Source: Marivita sp046591575
Lineage (GTDB): Bacteria; Pseudomonadota; Alphaproteobacteria; Rhodobacterales; Rhodobacteraceae
Length of the DNA stretch: 64,000 bases
Assembly: GCF_046591575.1 (NCBI RefSeq)
Contig: NZ_JBIQWA010000001.1
Coordinates: 558,001-622,000, forward strand
Reading direction: 5' to 3'
Below, piece by piece: positions 43,413 through 52,150 of the stretch. Position numbers and translations under genes: made by a program. Below the pieces are notes generated by a model. It had not been told where the DNA came from, did not search any database, and saw only the letters and a program-made list of their open reading frames with translations. Numbering within the stretch: position 1 is the first letter of the stretch; each line of letters opens with the position of its first letter.

Positions 43413-44848
43413 CCGAAATTCGCCACGACCAGATGCGCATCGGCGGCGAGAAGGTCGACACAAAAGACCGCCTCGAGGTCCGCTACCCCTACACGAACGA
43501 GGTGATCGGCACTGTCCCCATGGGCACCGCCGAACATGCACGCAAAGCGTTCGAAATCGCGGCGAACTACCAGCCTAAACTCACCCGCTTTGAGCGCAGC
43601 CAGATCCTGCAGCGCACCGGAGAGATCATCGGCGAACGCCGCGACTACCTCGCCAAATGGCTGACGCTGGAACTCGGCATCTGCCACCAGCACAGCATCT
43701 ACGAGACAAAGCGCGCGCAAGACGTTTACCAATTCGCCGCCGCCGAGGCGCTCAAGGACGATGGCGAGATCTTCTCGTGCGACCTCACCCACAACGGCAA
43801 GGCGCGCAAAATCTTCACCATGCGCGAACCCGTCCGCGCCATCAGCGCGATCACCCCGTTCAACCATCCCCTGAACATGGTCAGTCACAAGATCGCGCCG
43901 TCCATTGCGACGAACAATTGTATGGTGTGCAAACCCACGGAACTGACCCCGCTGACCGCGCTCACGCTGGCGGATATCCTCTACGAAGCCGGCTTGCCGC
44001 CCGAGATGTTCCAAGTGGTGACAGGGATGCCGCAAGACATCGGTGACGAGATGGTCACAAACGACAACATCGACATCATCACCTTCACCGGCGGCGTGCC
44101 CGTCGGCAAGATCATCGCGTCCAAAGCTGGCTACAAACGCACCGCGCTTGAACTGGGCGGCAACGACCCGCTGATCGTCTGCAACGATCTGACCGATGCC
44201 GACCTCGACAAAGCTGCGACCATCGCTGTCGCCGGGGCCACGGGCAATTCCGGCCAACGCTGCACCGCGATCAAGCGTATACTCGTACAGGACAGCGTTG
44301 CGGACAGGTTCGTGCCGCTCGTGGTCGAGAAAGCCAAGAAGATCAAATTCGGCGACCCGCAAGACCCCGCCACAGAACTCGGCTGCGTGATCCACGCCCA
44401 AGCGGCCGAACTCTTCGAAAAACGTGTTCTCATGGCCGCCGACCAGGGCGCGGACATCCTCTACCACCCAGAACGCCAAGGTGCGCTGCTGCCGCCCATC
44501 GTGGTCGACAACGTCCCCCATGACATTGAATTGGTGATGGAAGAAACCTTCGGCCCCATCATCCCCATCGTCCGTGTCCCCGACGACGACACCGAGGTGA
44601 TGCGCATCTCCAACAGCACCGACTTCGGCCTGAGCAGTGGCGTCTGCACCAATGACCTGAACCGCGCGATTGCCTATATCAACGGCCTCAATGTCGGCAC
44701 CTGCAACATCTGGGAACAGCCGGGCTACCGCATCGAAATGTCCCCGTTCGGCGGCATCAAGGACAGCGGCAACGGCGTGAAGGAAGGCGTGATCGAAGCG
44801 ATGAAGTTCTTTACCAACGTCAAAACCTACAGCCTGCCTTGGCCATGA
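43409..44848 (+). CDS. phnY: Phosphonoacetaldehyde dehydrogenase
   Basis: This 479-residue aldehyde dehydrogenase has ITPFNHPLNMVSHKIAPSI, the ELGGNDPLIV segment and the catalytic cysteine in NSGQRCTAIKRILV. Together these match the PhnY branch. It oxidises phosphonoacetaldehyde to phosphonoacetate with NAD+. The start is fixed by the ATGA overlap with phnA; the reading frame stays open much further upstream, but that part is the other-frame shadow of phnA. An EamA-type permease gene follows after four bases. Confidence 0.92.
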   Translation: MTEIRHDQMRIGGEKVDTKDRLEVRYPYTNEVIGTVPMGTAEHARKAFEIAANYQPKLTRFERSQILQRTGEIIGERRDYLAKWLTLELGICHQHSIYETKRAQDVYQFAAAEALKDDGEIFSCDLTHNGKARKIFTMREPVRAISAITPFNHPLNMVSHKIAPSIATNNCMVCKPTELTPLTALTLADILYEAGLPPEMFQVVTGMPQDIGDEMVTNDNIDIITFTGGVPVGKIIASKAGYKRTALELGGNDPLIVCNDLTDADLDKAATIAVAGATGNSGQRCTAIKRILVQDSVADRFVPLVVEKAKKIKFGDPQDPATELGCVIHAQAAELFEKRVLMAADQGADILYHPERQGALLPPIVVDNVPHDIELVMEETFGPIIPIVRVPDDDTEVMRISNSTDFGLSSGVCTNDLNRAIAYINGLNVGTCNIWEQPGYRIEMSPFGGIKDSGNGVKEGVIEAMKFFTNVKTYSLPWP

Positions 44849-44852
44849 TCGA

Positions 44853-45680
44853 GTGACCCTTCCCGTCCTCGGCATCGTCCTCACAGCGGCGCTTTTGCAT
44901 GCGCTGTGGAATGCGCTGGTCAAGGCGTCGGGGGATCGGACTGTTACTCTTGGCTTGATCGCGTTGGGGCATTGTGTCCCTGCGCTTTTGCTGGTTCCGT
45001 TTGTGCCCGTTCCGAACGCTGTTGCGTTCTGGTATATCCTGGCATCAACGATCATTCATTGGGCGTATTACTACTTTCTTAATGTGGCTTACAGGTTCGG
45101 TGACCTGTCTTTGGTCTATCCGATCGCAAGAGGCACGGCACCTGTCATGGTTGCGTTCGGCGCCATGATTTGGGCCGATGAAACGCTGAGCTGGCTGGCA
45201 TGGTCCGGCATATTTGCCGTGTCCGCCGGAATCATGGTTCTTGCCACTGTCAAACACGCTGACAAACGTGGCGTTGGAGCGGCCTTGATAACCTCGACCA
45301 TTATTGCGGCGTATTCGATTGTCGATGGTCTTGGCATCCGCGCATCTGGCACACCGGTGGGCTATGTTGTGTGGTTGTTTGCAGCAGAAATCAGCGTGGC
45401 GGCCTTTGTTCTTGCCACACGCCTTGAACGTTTCCGCGGTCTTGACGTAAAAAGCCGAATGCTTGGATTGACCGGTGGCGCAATTTCCGGCGTGGCGTAT
45501 GGCCTTGCTCTTTTCGCCAAGACCCTCGCTCCGATTGGCATTGTCTCTGCGGTGCGCGAGACTTCCGTTATCTTTGCCGCTCTGATTGGTGTGATCTGGA
45601 TGAGTGAAGGGCCCGCCAATCGCCGTTTGCTTGCTGCGGGTATTGTTGCCATTGGTGTGATGATCCTCGCTCTGTCCTGA
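44853..45680 (+). CDS. EamA/DMT-superfamily membrane transporter
   Basis: This 275-residue protein has about ten membrane helices in two EamA repeats (LLHALWNALVKASGDRT in the first, GVAYGLALFAKTLAPIGIVSAVRETSVIFAALIGV in the second). The GTG at 44853 is the only practical start, and translation is probably coupled to phnY. Members export or import small metabolites. In this operon it could move the aminophosphonate or a product such as alanine; there is no direct evidence. Confidence 0.82.
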   Translation: MTLPVLGIVLTAALLHALWNALVKASGDRTVTLGLIALGHCVPALLLVPFVPVPNAVAFWYILASTIIHWAYYYFLNVAYRFGDLSLVYPIARGTAPVMVAFGAMIWADETLSWLAWSGIFAVSAGIMVLATVKHADKRGVGAALITSTIIAAYSIVDGLGIRASGTPVGYVVWLFAAEISVAAFVLATRLERFRGLDVKSRMLGLTGGAISGVAYGLALFAKTLAPIGIVSAVRETSVIFAALIGVIWMSEGPANRRLLAAGIVAIGVMILALS

Positions 45681-45694
45681 AGCCTGAAAGTTTT

Positions 45695-47371
45695 ATGCAG
45701 ATCCTTACTTTCCTCATCCATCTGGCAGGCGCAGTTCTGTTGCTGCTGTTCGCCGTCCGAATGGTCCGCACCGGCATTGAACGGGCGTTGGGGCCGCGTC
45801 TGCATCGCACGGTCAGCAAACCGCGATCTCCGTTGACCATGATGGCGTCTGGTTTGCTGATGGCGATGGTCTTGCAAAGCTCTGCGGCCGTCACTCTTTT
45901 GGTTGCGGGCTTTGCCGGGACCGGCAGCATTGGGTTTGTTCCCGGTCTGGCGATGGTTCTGGGCGGTGACCTTGGCTCAGCCTTGCTGATCATGCTGCTG
46001 TCACTGCAAGTCGAAGCGCTTGTTCCTGTGTTTCTTACGCTTGGCGGCCTTCTTTTCCTCAAATCCAAGACCAGAAGCTGGAAACAGGCCGGACGCATCC
46101 TGTTGGGCGTTGCCCTGATCCTGATCGCGCTCAGATACCTGCGCGAGGCCGTTGAACCCATTCGCGACAGCGCGGTCCTTCCGGCGCTGGCGGCCTATTT
46201 TGAACGAGACTTTGTTACCGCGTTCCTCACCGGTGCCGCCTTGGCCTTTGTCATGCACAGTTCGGTGGCCACAATTCTGATGACGGTGGCCGTGGTCGGC
46301 ATGGGTGCCCTTCCCTTGGCGGCAGGAGTGTCTCTGGTTCTTGGGGCCAATCTCGGCTCGGCTGTGATTCCCGTATGGCTGACCCGCAATGCCGATCCCG
46401 GCACCCGACGTGTTCCATTGGCCAACCTTATCTTGCGCGGCCTGGCTGCGATAACTGCAGCGATTGTCATTGACGCATTTGGCCTGCCCCCGCAACTCGA
46501 CCCGCTTGGCAACGGAGCAACACTGGTGGCCGTTCATATCGCGTTCAATACGGCGGTTCTGGCGCTGATCGTGTTCGCCATGCCAATTGAAAAACTGCTT
46601 TTGAAGCTGCTTCCGAACCCGATCTTGCTGCAAGAAATCAAACCCCTTCACAAATCTCATCTTGATCCGGGCACCATAGATGTTCCGGTTCGTGCGCTGG
46701 CCAGTCTAAGACGGGAAGTGATCCGCATGGCAGATGTGCTGTCTGAAATGCTTGCGCCCACGATGGAGCTTTACCAGACCTACAACGCCGATGTTGCCCG
46801 CGACTTGACCGAAGAGGACCAAGTGTTGAACAGCGCATTGAGCAATATTCGGGTTTTCGCCGCCGACCTGCCGCATCATGCCATGCAAAAAGAGGAAAAA
46901 CGCGAACTTCGCGCGTTGGTGGATTACGCGATTGCCCTTGAGGCATCCGGAGACCTGTTGGTCAAACGATTGCTGCCCCTGGCACGGGAAAAATCTGAAA
47001 ACGCATTGCGCTTCTCTAAACAAGGTTTTGAGGAACTGTCGGATTTGCACAGCCGCGTCAGCCAAAACCTTGCCACGGCGTCAAGCGTTCTGGTCAGCAA
47101 TGATTTGCTGGGCGCACGCATGCTGCTTGAACAAAAGAAAGAGATTGCCCAGCTAGAGCGCAAAAGCCGCAAGGCGCATCTGAAACGGCTCAATGCCGGG
47201 ATGGATGACAGTTTTGGCTCCAGCGATATCCACATCGAAACCGCCTATACGTTGAAAGAGATGCATTCCTGGATCGTGACCGTGGCCCATCCGATCCTTT
47301 ACCGCGAGGGTCAGTTGCTTGAAAGCCGCCTTGCTGATGATGCCACCGGCAACAGTCCGGCCTCAGGTTGA
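45695..47371 (+). CDS. Na/Pi-cotransporter family protein with C-terminal PhoU-like domain
   Basis: This 558-residue protein has two inverted membrane repeats marked by the QSSAA motif (residues 61-65) and the related HSSVA motif (188-192, with His instead of the usual Gln). A cytoplasmic PhoU-like helical region follows (about 340-540). It resembles the NptA/YjbB group; the E. coli member exports phosphate. Coming 14 bases after the EamA gene in a phosphonate-degrading operon, it would be well placed to expel phosphate released by PhnA. Its last nine bases overlap the end of the convergent RpiR gene. Confidence 0.85.
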   Translation: MQILTFLIHLAGAVLLLLFAVRMVRTGIERALGPRLHRTVSKPRSPLTMMASGLLMAMVLQSSAAVTLLVAGFAGTGSIGFVPGLAMVLGGDLGSALLIMLLSLQVEALVPVFLTLGGLLFLKSKTRSWKQAGRILLGVALILIALRYLREAVEPIRDSAVLPALAAYFERDFVTAFLTGAALAFVMHSSVATILMTVAVVGMGALPLAAGVSLVLGANLGSAVIPVWLTRNADPGTRRVPLANLILRGLAAITAAIVIDAFGLPPQLDPLGNGATLVAVHIAFNTAVLALIVFAMPIEKLLLKLLPNPILLQEIKPLHKSHLDPGTIDVPVRALASLRREVIRMADVLSEMLAPTMELYQTYNADVARDLTEEDQVLNSALSNIRVFAADLPHHAMQKEEKRELRALVDYAIALEASGDLLVKRLLPLAREKSENALRFSKQGFEELSDLHSRVSQNLATASSVLVSNDLLGARMLLEQKKEIAQLERKSRKAHLKRLNAGMDDSFGSSDIHIETAYTLKEMHSWIVTVAHPILYREGQLLESRLADDATGNSPASG

Positions 47372-48232
47372 TTTGCGGAAAATGCGGGTTGACTGGAACA
47401 TGTCTTCCAACGCTTCCATCCGGTCCCGCGCACTGTCGGGAACGCGCGTTTGCACTTCTGCAATCAAGGCCTCGATCACCAGATTGATCGCAAGCGTCGA
47501 ATCCCAGCTTGATGGCACCTCGATCAGCGCATTCACCACGTGATCGGCAAGCTGCGAAATCGGAGATCCCCATTGGTCTGTAAACAATATGATCTCGGCC
47601 TCACGGTCTTTTGCCAATGCACACAGGCGTTGCAGGTCTTGTTCATAGCGACGAATATCGAACACGATCAGGACGGATCTGCGGTCCATATCCAGTATGT
47701 ATTGCGGCCAGACATTGGGGGATGCGCCCAACAAGGTCACACCGGGGCGGATGATCTGCAGATGGTTGTAAAAGTAATCCGCATTCGACCGGGTGATCCG
47801 CCCGCCGGACAGGTACACAGGCCGCTTTGTGTCAGCCAGAACGCTGGCCAAAGCATCCAATCGGCCCGGTTCCAGCCTGTCAATTGTCCGGCTGAGGTTG
47901 TCAAAAACCGCCTCGGCAAAGGCTTTGAAGGCGGCAGAGCCGGGTTTTGCATCCCCCCACCCGTCGCGTTTGCGGATCGGTGTTTTGAATTGCGCTGACG
48001 CTTCCTCACGCATCGCGGCCTGAAGCTCGGGAAATCCGTCAAACCCAAGCTTGCGCGCCAAACGGATGACTGTGGGCGTGGAAACGCCCGCCGCATCGGC
48101 AATCTTGGTAATCGATTGCAACCCCCCCACCGGGTAGTCGCGCATCAATACGCCGGTCAATTGCCGCTCTGCCGGGGTAAGCGCGGCCGCGTGATCTTGC
48201 AAAAGCTCCTTGACGGAAACGGGCTTTGGCAT
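47363..48232 (-). CDS. RpiR-family transcriptional regulator
   Basis: This 289-residue protein has an N-terminal RpiR helix-turn-helix domain (about 1-80: SITKIADAAGVSTPTVIRLARKLGFDGFPELQAAM) and a C-terminal SIS sugar-isomerase-like domain (about 125-260: VYLSGGRITRSNADYF, IIRPGVTLLG, DREAEIILFTDQWGSPIS). The ATG at 48232 follows AAAGGTGG; a GTG at 48244 is a less likely start. It is divergent from the operon beginning at 48337 with a perfect palindrome in the gap, so it very likely controls that operon and itself. Confidence 0.86.
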   Translation of the reverse strand: MPKPVSVKELLQDHAAALTPAERQLTGVLMRDYPVGGLQSITKIADAAGVSTPTVIRLARKLGFDGFPELQAAMREEASAQFKTPIRKRDGWGDAKPGSAAFKAFAEAVFDNLSRTIDRLEPGRLDALASVLADTKRPVYLSGGRITRSNADYFYNHLQIIRPGVTLLGASPNVWPQYILDMDRRSVLIVFDIRRYEQDLQRLCALAKDREAEIILFTDQWGSPISQLADHVVNALIEVPSSWDSTLAINLVIEALIAEVQTRVPDSARDRMEALEDMFQSTRIFRKST

Positions 48233-48247
48233 GGGTGTGTCCACCTT

Positions 48248-48263
48248 TGTAGCAATTGCTACA
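48248..48263. promoter_or_regulatory. Perfect 16-bp palindrome, probable RpiR operator
   Basis: TGTAGCAATTGCTACA is fully self-complementary and lies 15 bases upstream of the RpiR start codon in the 104-bp divergent gap. It is the best candidate for the regulator's own binding site. Confidence 0.6.
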
Positions 48264-48301
48264 GACTAGTCGATCAAAGTAAATAATTCAACTAAATTTG
48301 C

Positions 48302-48330
48302 TTGACAGGTGAGATGCCTGTCCTCCTAAT
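48302..48330 (+). promoter_or_regulatory. Promoter with predicted +1 at the GTG start codon
   Basis: TTGACA (48302-48307, perfect -35) and CCTAAT (48325-48330, -10) are separated by 17 bp. Transcription would begin about seven bases later, at the GTG (48337) of the next gene, giving a leaderless message. This fits the absence of a ribosome site. An inverted repeat GACAGG/CCTGTC (48304-48309 and 48317-48322) overlaps the spacer and could be an operator. Confidence 0.55.
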
Positions 48331-48336
48331 GCCTGC

Positions 48337-49116
48337 GTGACACCCGCTGATCCTCATACGATTCTAAGCCATGATGAACGCCGGGTTGCCGAGGTTATCA
48401 ACCCCACCGGCACCTCGCCGATCTGTCTGGTCTGCGAACATGCAAGCGCAGTGATCCCCGCATCCCTGTCGGATCTGGGGCTTGCTCCGCAACATCGGCA
48501 CAGCCACGCCGTGTGGGATATTGGCGCTCGCGATCTTGCGGTGGCATTGTCAAATACGCTCAACGCGCCGCTGGTCGCATCGCGGATTTCTCGACTTGTC
48601 TATGACTGCAATCGCCCGCCCAGCGCGCCCGACGCCATCCCGGCCAGGTCCGAAGTCATAGATGTACCCGGAAACCTCGGGCTAAGCGATGCTGACAAAG
48701 CCGCGCGCGTTGCTGACGTCTATGCACCGTTCCGCAGTTTGCTCAGCCAGACCCTCGACGGTTTTGCTTTTGCACCGACGCTTGTCACGCTCCATTCCTT
48801 CACGCCTGTCTGGCACGGCAAGCGGCGCGACGTTGAGCTTGGGTTGCTGCATGATCGTGATGACAGGCTGGCCAAGGCCATGCTGCAACACGCACCCGAA
48901 ACGGTCACAACCCGCCTTAACGCGCCCTATTCGGTTACAGATGGCGTCACCCATACCCTGCGCGAACACGCCATTGCGCGGGGATTGCATAACGTGATGA
49001 TCGAAGTCCGCAACGATCTCATTTCAGACCAGCAGGGGGTTACACGCTTTTCCGACATCCTGAACGATATGCTTTCCAAGGCGCTCACGACACTTGCGGC
49101 GCAGGCGGTCACATGA
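48337..49116 (+). CDS. N-formylglutamate amidohydrolase-family protein
   Basis: This 259-residue protein of the FGase family (HutG-like) has INPTGTSPICLVCEHASAVIP, HAVWDIGARDLAVALS, VYDCNRPPSAPDAIP and TLHSFTPVWHGKRR, which carry the likely zinc ligands. Known members remove formate from N-formylglutamate; others act as amidases. No histidine-degradation gene is near. As first gene of an operon with a glutamine-synthetase-like ligase, aldehyde and alcohol dehydrogenases, it could release glutamate from a gamma-glutamyl intermediate (inference). The start is a GTG without ribosome site, probably leaderless. Its stop overlaps dctQ. Confidence 0.82.
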   Translation: MTPADPHTILSHDERRVAEVINPTGTSPICLVCEHASAVIPASLSDLGLAPQHRHSHAVWDIGARDLAVALSNTLNAPLVASRISRLVYDCNRPPSAPDAIPARSEVIDVPGNLGLSDADKAARVADVYAPFRSLLSQTLDGFAFAPTLVTLHSFTPVWHGKRRDVELGLLHDRDDRLAKAMLQHAPETVTTRLNAPYSVTDGVTHTLREHAIARGLHNVMIEVRNDLISDQQGVTRFSDILNDMLSKALTTLAAQAVT

Positions 49117-49694
49117 CCAGACTGCTTCAGCGCTATGTCGCAATCATCGACCCGATGAACCGTACGATCGGCCGGATCGTAATGTACGGTATCTTCGTGA
49201 TGATGGGCATTCTGCTCTGGTCGTCGGTGTCGAAAACCTTCTTCCTGCCATCGCTCTGGACGCTCGAAATGGCGCAATATGCGCTGGTCGCCTACTACGT
49301 CCTTGGCGGGCCATACGCGATCCAGATGGGCAGCAACGTGCGCATGGACCTGATCTACGGCGAAATGACCGACCGCCGCAAAGCCGCCATCGACGCAGTG
49401 ACGGTGGTTTTCCTGCTGATCTACCTCGGCTTCCTGCTCTATGGCGGGTTGGCCTCGACCGCCTATTCACTGGGCTATTTCGGCTCTGAGCCGTTCAGCT
49501 TCTTCACCGGCCTCATCACAGGCTCCGAAGAACTCGGCTTCCTCGAACGCAGCCCAACGGCGTGGCGACCGTACCTTTGGCCCATCAAAACGGTAATGGT
49601 CATCGGCATCCTTCTGATGCTGCTGCAAGTCCTTTGTGAACTGGCAAAAGATATCCTGCGCCTGCAAGGGCACGATATGGGGGCCAAGGTCTGA
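49113..49694 (+). CDS. TRAP transporter small membrane subunit (DctQ family)
   Basis: This 193-residue protein has four membrane helices and the DctQ-typical WTLEMAQYALVAYYVLGGPYAIQMGSNVRMD. It is coupled to the upstream amidohydrolase gene (ATGA) and to dctM downstream (TGATG). It is longer than the DctQ at 4709 and not closely similar to it, so this is a separate TRAP system. Confidence 0.88.
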   Translation: MTRLLQRYVAIIDPMNRTIGRIVMYGIFVMMGILLWSSVSKTFFLPSLWTLEMAQYALVAYYVLGGPYAIQMGSNVRMDLIYGEMTDRRKAAIDAVTVVFLLIYLGFLLYGGLASTAYSLGYFGSEPFSFFTGLITGSEELGFLERSPTAWRPYLWPIKTVMVIGILLMLLQVLCELAKDILRLQGHDMGAKV

Positions 49695-51019
49695 TGCCGT
49701 ACGAGTTGATCGCCATCCTCATGTTCTCGACCATGATGCTGATGCTGCTCACCGGGCAACGGGTGTTTGGCGCGATTGGCTTTGTCGCGGTCATCGCCGC
49801 GTTCCTGTTGTGGGGCGATCGAGGCGGATACAACCTTGGCTTTTCGGCCGCGATGAAGCTGATGAAATGGTATCCGCTCCTGACCCTGCCGATGTTCATC
49901 TTCATGGGCTACATCCTCAGCGAAAGCCGCATCGCGGATGACCTGTACCGCATGTTCCATGTTTGGTTCGGCGGCGTCTCGGGCGGGCTGGCGATTGGCA
50001 CCATCGGCCTCATGGTCCTGATCTCTGCCATGAACGGCTTGTCCGTCGCAGGCATGGCCATCGGCGCCACCATTGCCCTGCCTGAACTGCTCAGGCGCGG
50101 GTACGACAAACGCATGGTCACAGGCGTGATCCAGGCCGGATCATCCCTCGGCATCCTCGTTCCACCCTCTGTTGTGCTGGTCCTCTATGCCATGATCGCC
50201 CGCCAGCCGGTTGGCCAACTCTGGCTTGCAGGCGTGATCCCCGGCCTGATGATGGCTGCGATGTTCATCGTCTACATCACGATCCGCTGCAAACTGAACC
50301 CATCCCTCGGCCCCGTCCTGCCCGCCGCTGACCGCGACATCCCCAAGGCCGAAAAATACCGCCTCCTCGGCGCAGGCCTGCTGCCACTGGGCATCTTTTT
50401 TACCATGATGATCCCCTTCGTGAACGGCTGGACCTCGCTTGTCGAAAGCTCCGCCATCGGCGCCCTCGCCGCCATGCTCGCCGCGATCCTCAAGGGGCGC
50501 ATGACGCGCGAAGTGTTCGAGAACTCGGTCCGTAAGACCCTTGGCATCACCTGCATGTTCATGTGGATCATCCTCGCCGCTCTTGCCTTCGGCGCAGTGT
50601 TCGACGGCCTCGGCGCGGTGAAAGCCATCGAAAGCCTGTTCACAGAACAGCTTGGCCTGAACCCCTGGGTGATCCTGATCCTGATGCAACTCAGCTTCAT
50701 CATCATGGGCACGTTCCTGGACGACACCGCCATGCTGGTGATCGTCGCACCGCTTTACGTGCCGCTGGTGGGCGAACTTGGCTTCAACCTGATCTGGTAC
50801 GGCATCCTCTACACGATCACGACCCAGATCGCCTACATGACGCCGCCCTTCGGCTACAACCTGTTCCTGATGCGCGCGATGGCCCCGCCCGAGATCGGCC
50901 TCAAGGACATCTACACCTCGATCATCCCCTTCGTTCTGGTGATGGTCTGCGCGCTCGCCATCGTCATGATCTTTCCGGAGATCGCCCTTTGGCTGCCCGG
51001 AGTTGTTTACGGAAATTAA
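49694..51019 (+). CDS. TRAP transporter large membrane subunit (DctM family)
   Basis: This 441-residue polytopic protein has LTLPMFIFMGYILSESRIADDLY, GLSVAGMAIGATIALPELLRRGYDKRMVTGVIQAGSSLGI-type segments (cut here only for quotation), LVPPSVVLVLYAM and the C-terminal AYMTPPFGYNLFLMRA. It belongs to the larger-substrate DctM class that often works with receptors of the type encoded next. It is the channel of the second TRAP system in the window. Confidence 0.9.
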   Translation: MPYELIAILMFSTMMLMLLTGQRVFGAIGFVAVIAAFLLWGDRGGYNLGFSAAMKLMKWYPLLTLPMFIFMGYILSESRIADDLYRMFHVWFGGVSGGLAIGTIGLMVLISAMNGLSVAGMAIGATIALPELLRRGYDKRMVTGVIQAGSSLGILVPPSVVLVLYAMIARQPVGQLWLAGVIPGLMMAAMFIVYITIRCKLNPSLGPVLPAADRDIPKAEKYRLLGAGLLPLGIFFTMMIPFVNGWTSLVESSAIGALAAMLAAILKGRMTREVFENSVRKTLGITCMFMWIILAALAFGAVFDGLGAVKAIESLFTEQLGLNPWVILILMQLSFIIMGTFLDDTAMLVIVAPLYVPLVGELGFNLIWYGILYTITTQIAYMTPPFGYNLFLMRAMAPPEIGLKDIYTSIIPFVLVMVCALAIVMIFPEIALWLPGVVYGN

Positions 51020-51073
51020 CCAACCAGACCCCGAACAAACGGGGCATTTCACACCAACCGAGAGGATTTGAAA

Positions 51074-52108
51074 ATGACCACAAGACGTAAGTTTCTCACC
51101 ACCGCCGGTGCAGGCGTCGCCGCCGCACCCCTCGCGGCCCCGGCCCTCGCGCAATCGACCATCACATGGCGCATGCAAACCTACGCGGGCGCGGCACTGG
51201 CCGAGCACGTGATCGATCCAGCGATTGAGATGTTCAACAAGATCGCTGGCGACCGCATGCAGATCGAGTTGTTCTACGCCGACCAGCTTGTCCCCACAGG
51301 CGAACTCTTCCAGGCGATGCAACGCGGCACAATCGACGCGGTGCAATCCGATGACGACAGCATGGCGTCGCCCACCGAAGTCACCGTGTTCGGCGGCTAC
51401 TTCCCGTTCGGCTCGCGCTATTCGCTCGACGTGCCAGTGCTGTTCAACCAGTACGGTCTGAACGAGATCTGGGACGAAGAATACTCCAAAGTCGGCGTCA
51501 AACACATCTCTGCCGGTGCATGGGACCCGTGCCACTTCGCCACCAAAGACCCCATCCGCTCTCTCGCAGACCTGCAAGGCAAGCGCGTCTTCACCTTCCC
51601 GACTGCTGGCCGCTTTATGAGCCAATTCGGCGTGGTCCCGGTCTCGGTCCCATGGGAAGACGTGGAAGTCGCCCTGCAAACCGGAGAGTTGGACGGCATC
51701 GCTTGGTCCGGCATCACCGAAGACTACACCGTCGGTTGGGCGGATGTGACCAACTACTTCCTCACCAACAACATCTCGGGCGCATGGGCCGGGTCGTTCT
51801 TTGCGAATATGGAACGCTGGAACGAACTGCCCGAAGACCTGCAAACCCTGTTCCGCGTCTGCTGTGACCAATCGCATTATTACCGCCAGTGGTGGTACTG
51901 GGGCGGCGAAGCCAACCTGCGCGTCAACGGTGACAAACTGCAACTGACGTCCATCCCGGATGAAGAATGGGCCACGGTTGAGGCCGCCGCGCGCGAATTC
52001 TGGGACGAGATCGCGGCCGAGTCTGAGACCAAGGCCCGTGTTGTCGAGATCTTCAAACAGTACAATGCCGACATGGAAAAGGCGGGCCGTCCGTACCGTT
52101 ACACCTAA
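51074..52108 (+). CDS. TRAP transporter substrate-binding protein with twin-arginine-type signal
   Basis: This 344-residue receptor starts MTTRRKFLTTAGAGVAAAP and ends its signal after ALA, so it probably leaves by the Tat route. The mature part has the DctP fold (FNKIAGDRMQIELFYADQLVP, GKRVFTFPTAGRFMSQFG, LQTGELDGIAWSG, WYWGGEANLRVNGD). The last segment, with several Trp residues, resembles receptors for ligands other than simple dicarboxylates. AGAGGA precedes the ATG. It lies between dctM and the glutamine-synthetase-like gene and is followed by a hairpin. Confidence 0.88.
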   Translation: MTTRRKFLTTAGAGVAAAPLAAPALAQSTITWRMQTYAGAALAEHVIDPAIEMFNKIAGDRMQIELFYADQLVPTGELFQAMQRGTIDAVQSDDDSMASPTEVTVFGGYFPFGSRYSLDVPVLFNQYGLNEIWDEEYSKVGVKHISAGAWDPCHFATKDPIRSLADLQGKRVFTFPTAGRFMSQFGVVPVSVPWEDVEVALQTGELDGIAWSGITEDYTVGWADVTNYFLTNNISGAWAGSFFANMERWNELPEDLQTLFRVCCDQSHYYRQWWYWGGEANLRVNGDKLQLTSIPDEEWATVEAAAREFWDEIAAESETKARVVEIFKQYNADMEKAGRPYRYT

Positions 52109-52115
52109 TCGCCAA

Positions 52116-52150
52116 AGATCGGCCCCGACCTTGCGTTCCGGGGCTGATTT
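52116..52150 (+). terminator. Terminator-like hairpin after the TRAP receptor gene
   Basis: A 12-pair stem with two G-T pairs (AGATCGGCCCCG at 52116-52127, CGGGGCTGATTT at 52139-52150) and an 11-base loop follows the receptor stop codon. The right arm runs into TTTTGTT. Its right arm shares 52145-52150 with the palindrome at 52145-52166, so the two hairpins cannot form together. Confidence 0.6.

Noticed and set aside
48337..49116. Annotation as HutG of histidine degradation
   Set aside because: No hutH, hutU, hutI or hutF gene is present. The operon context is amine glutamylation and alcohol/aldehyde oxidation.
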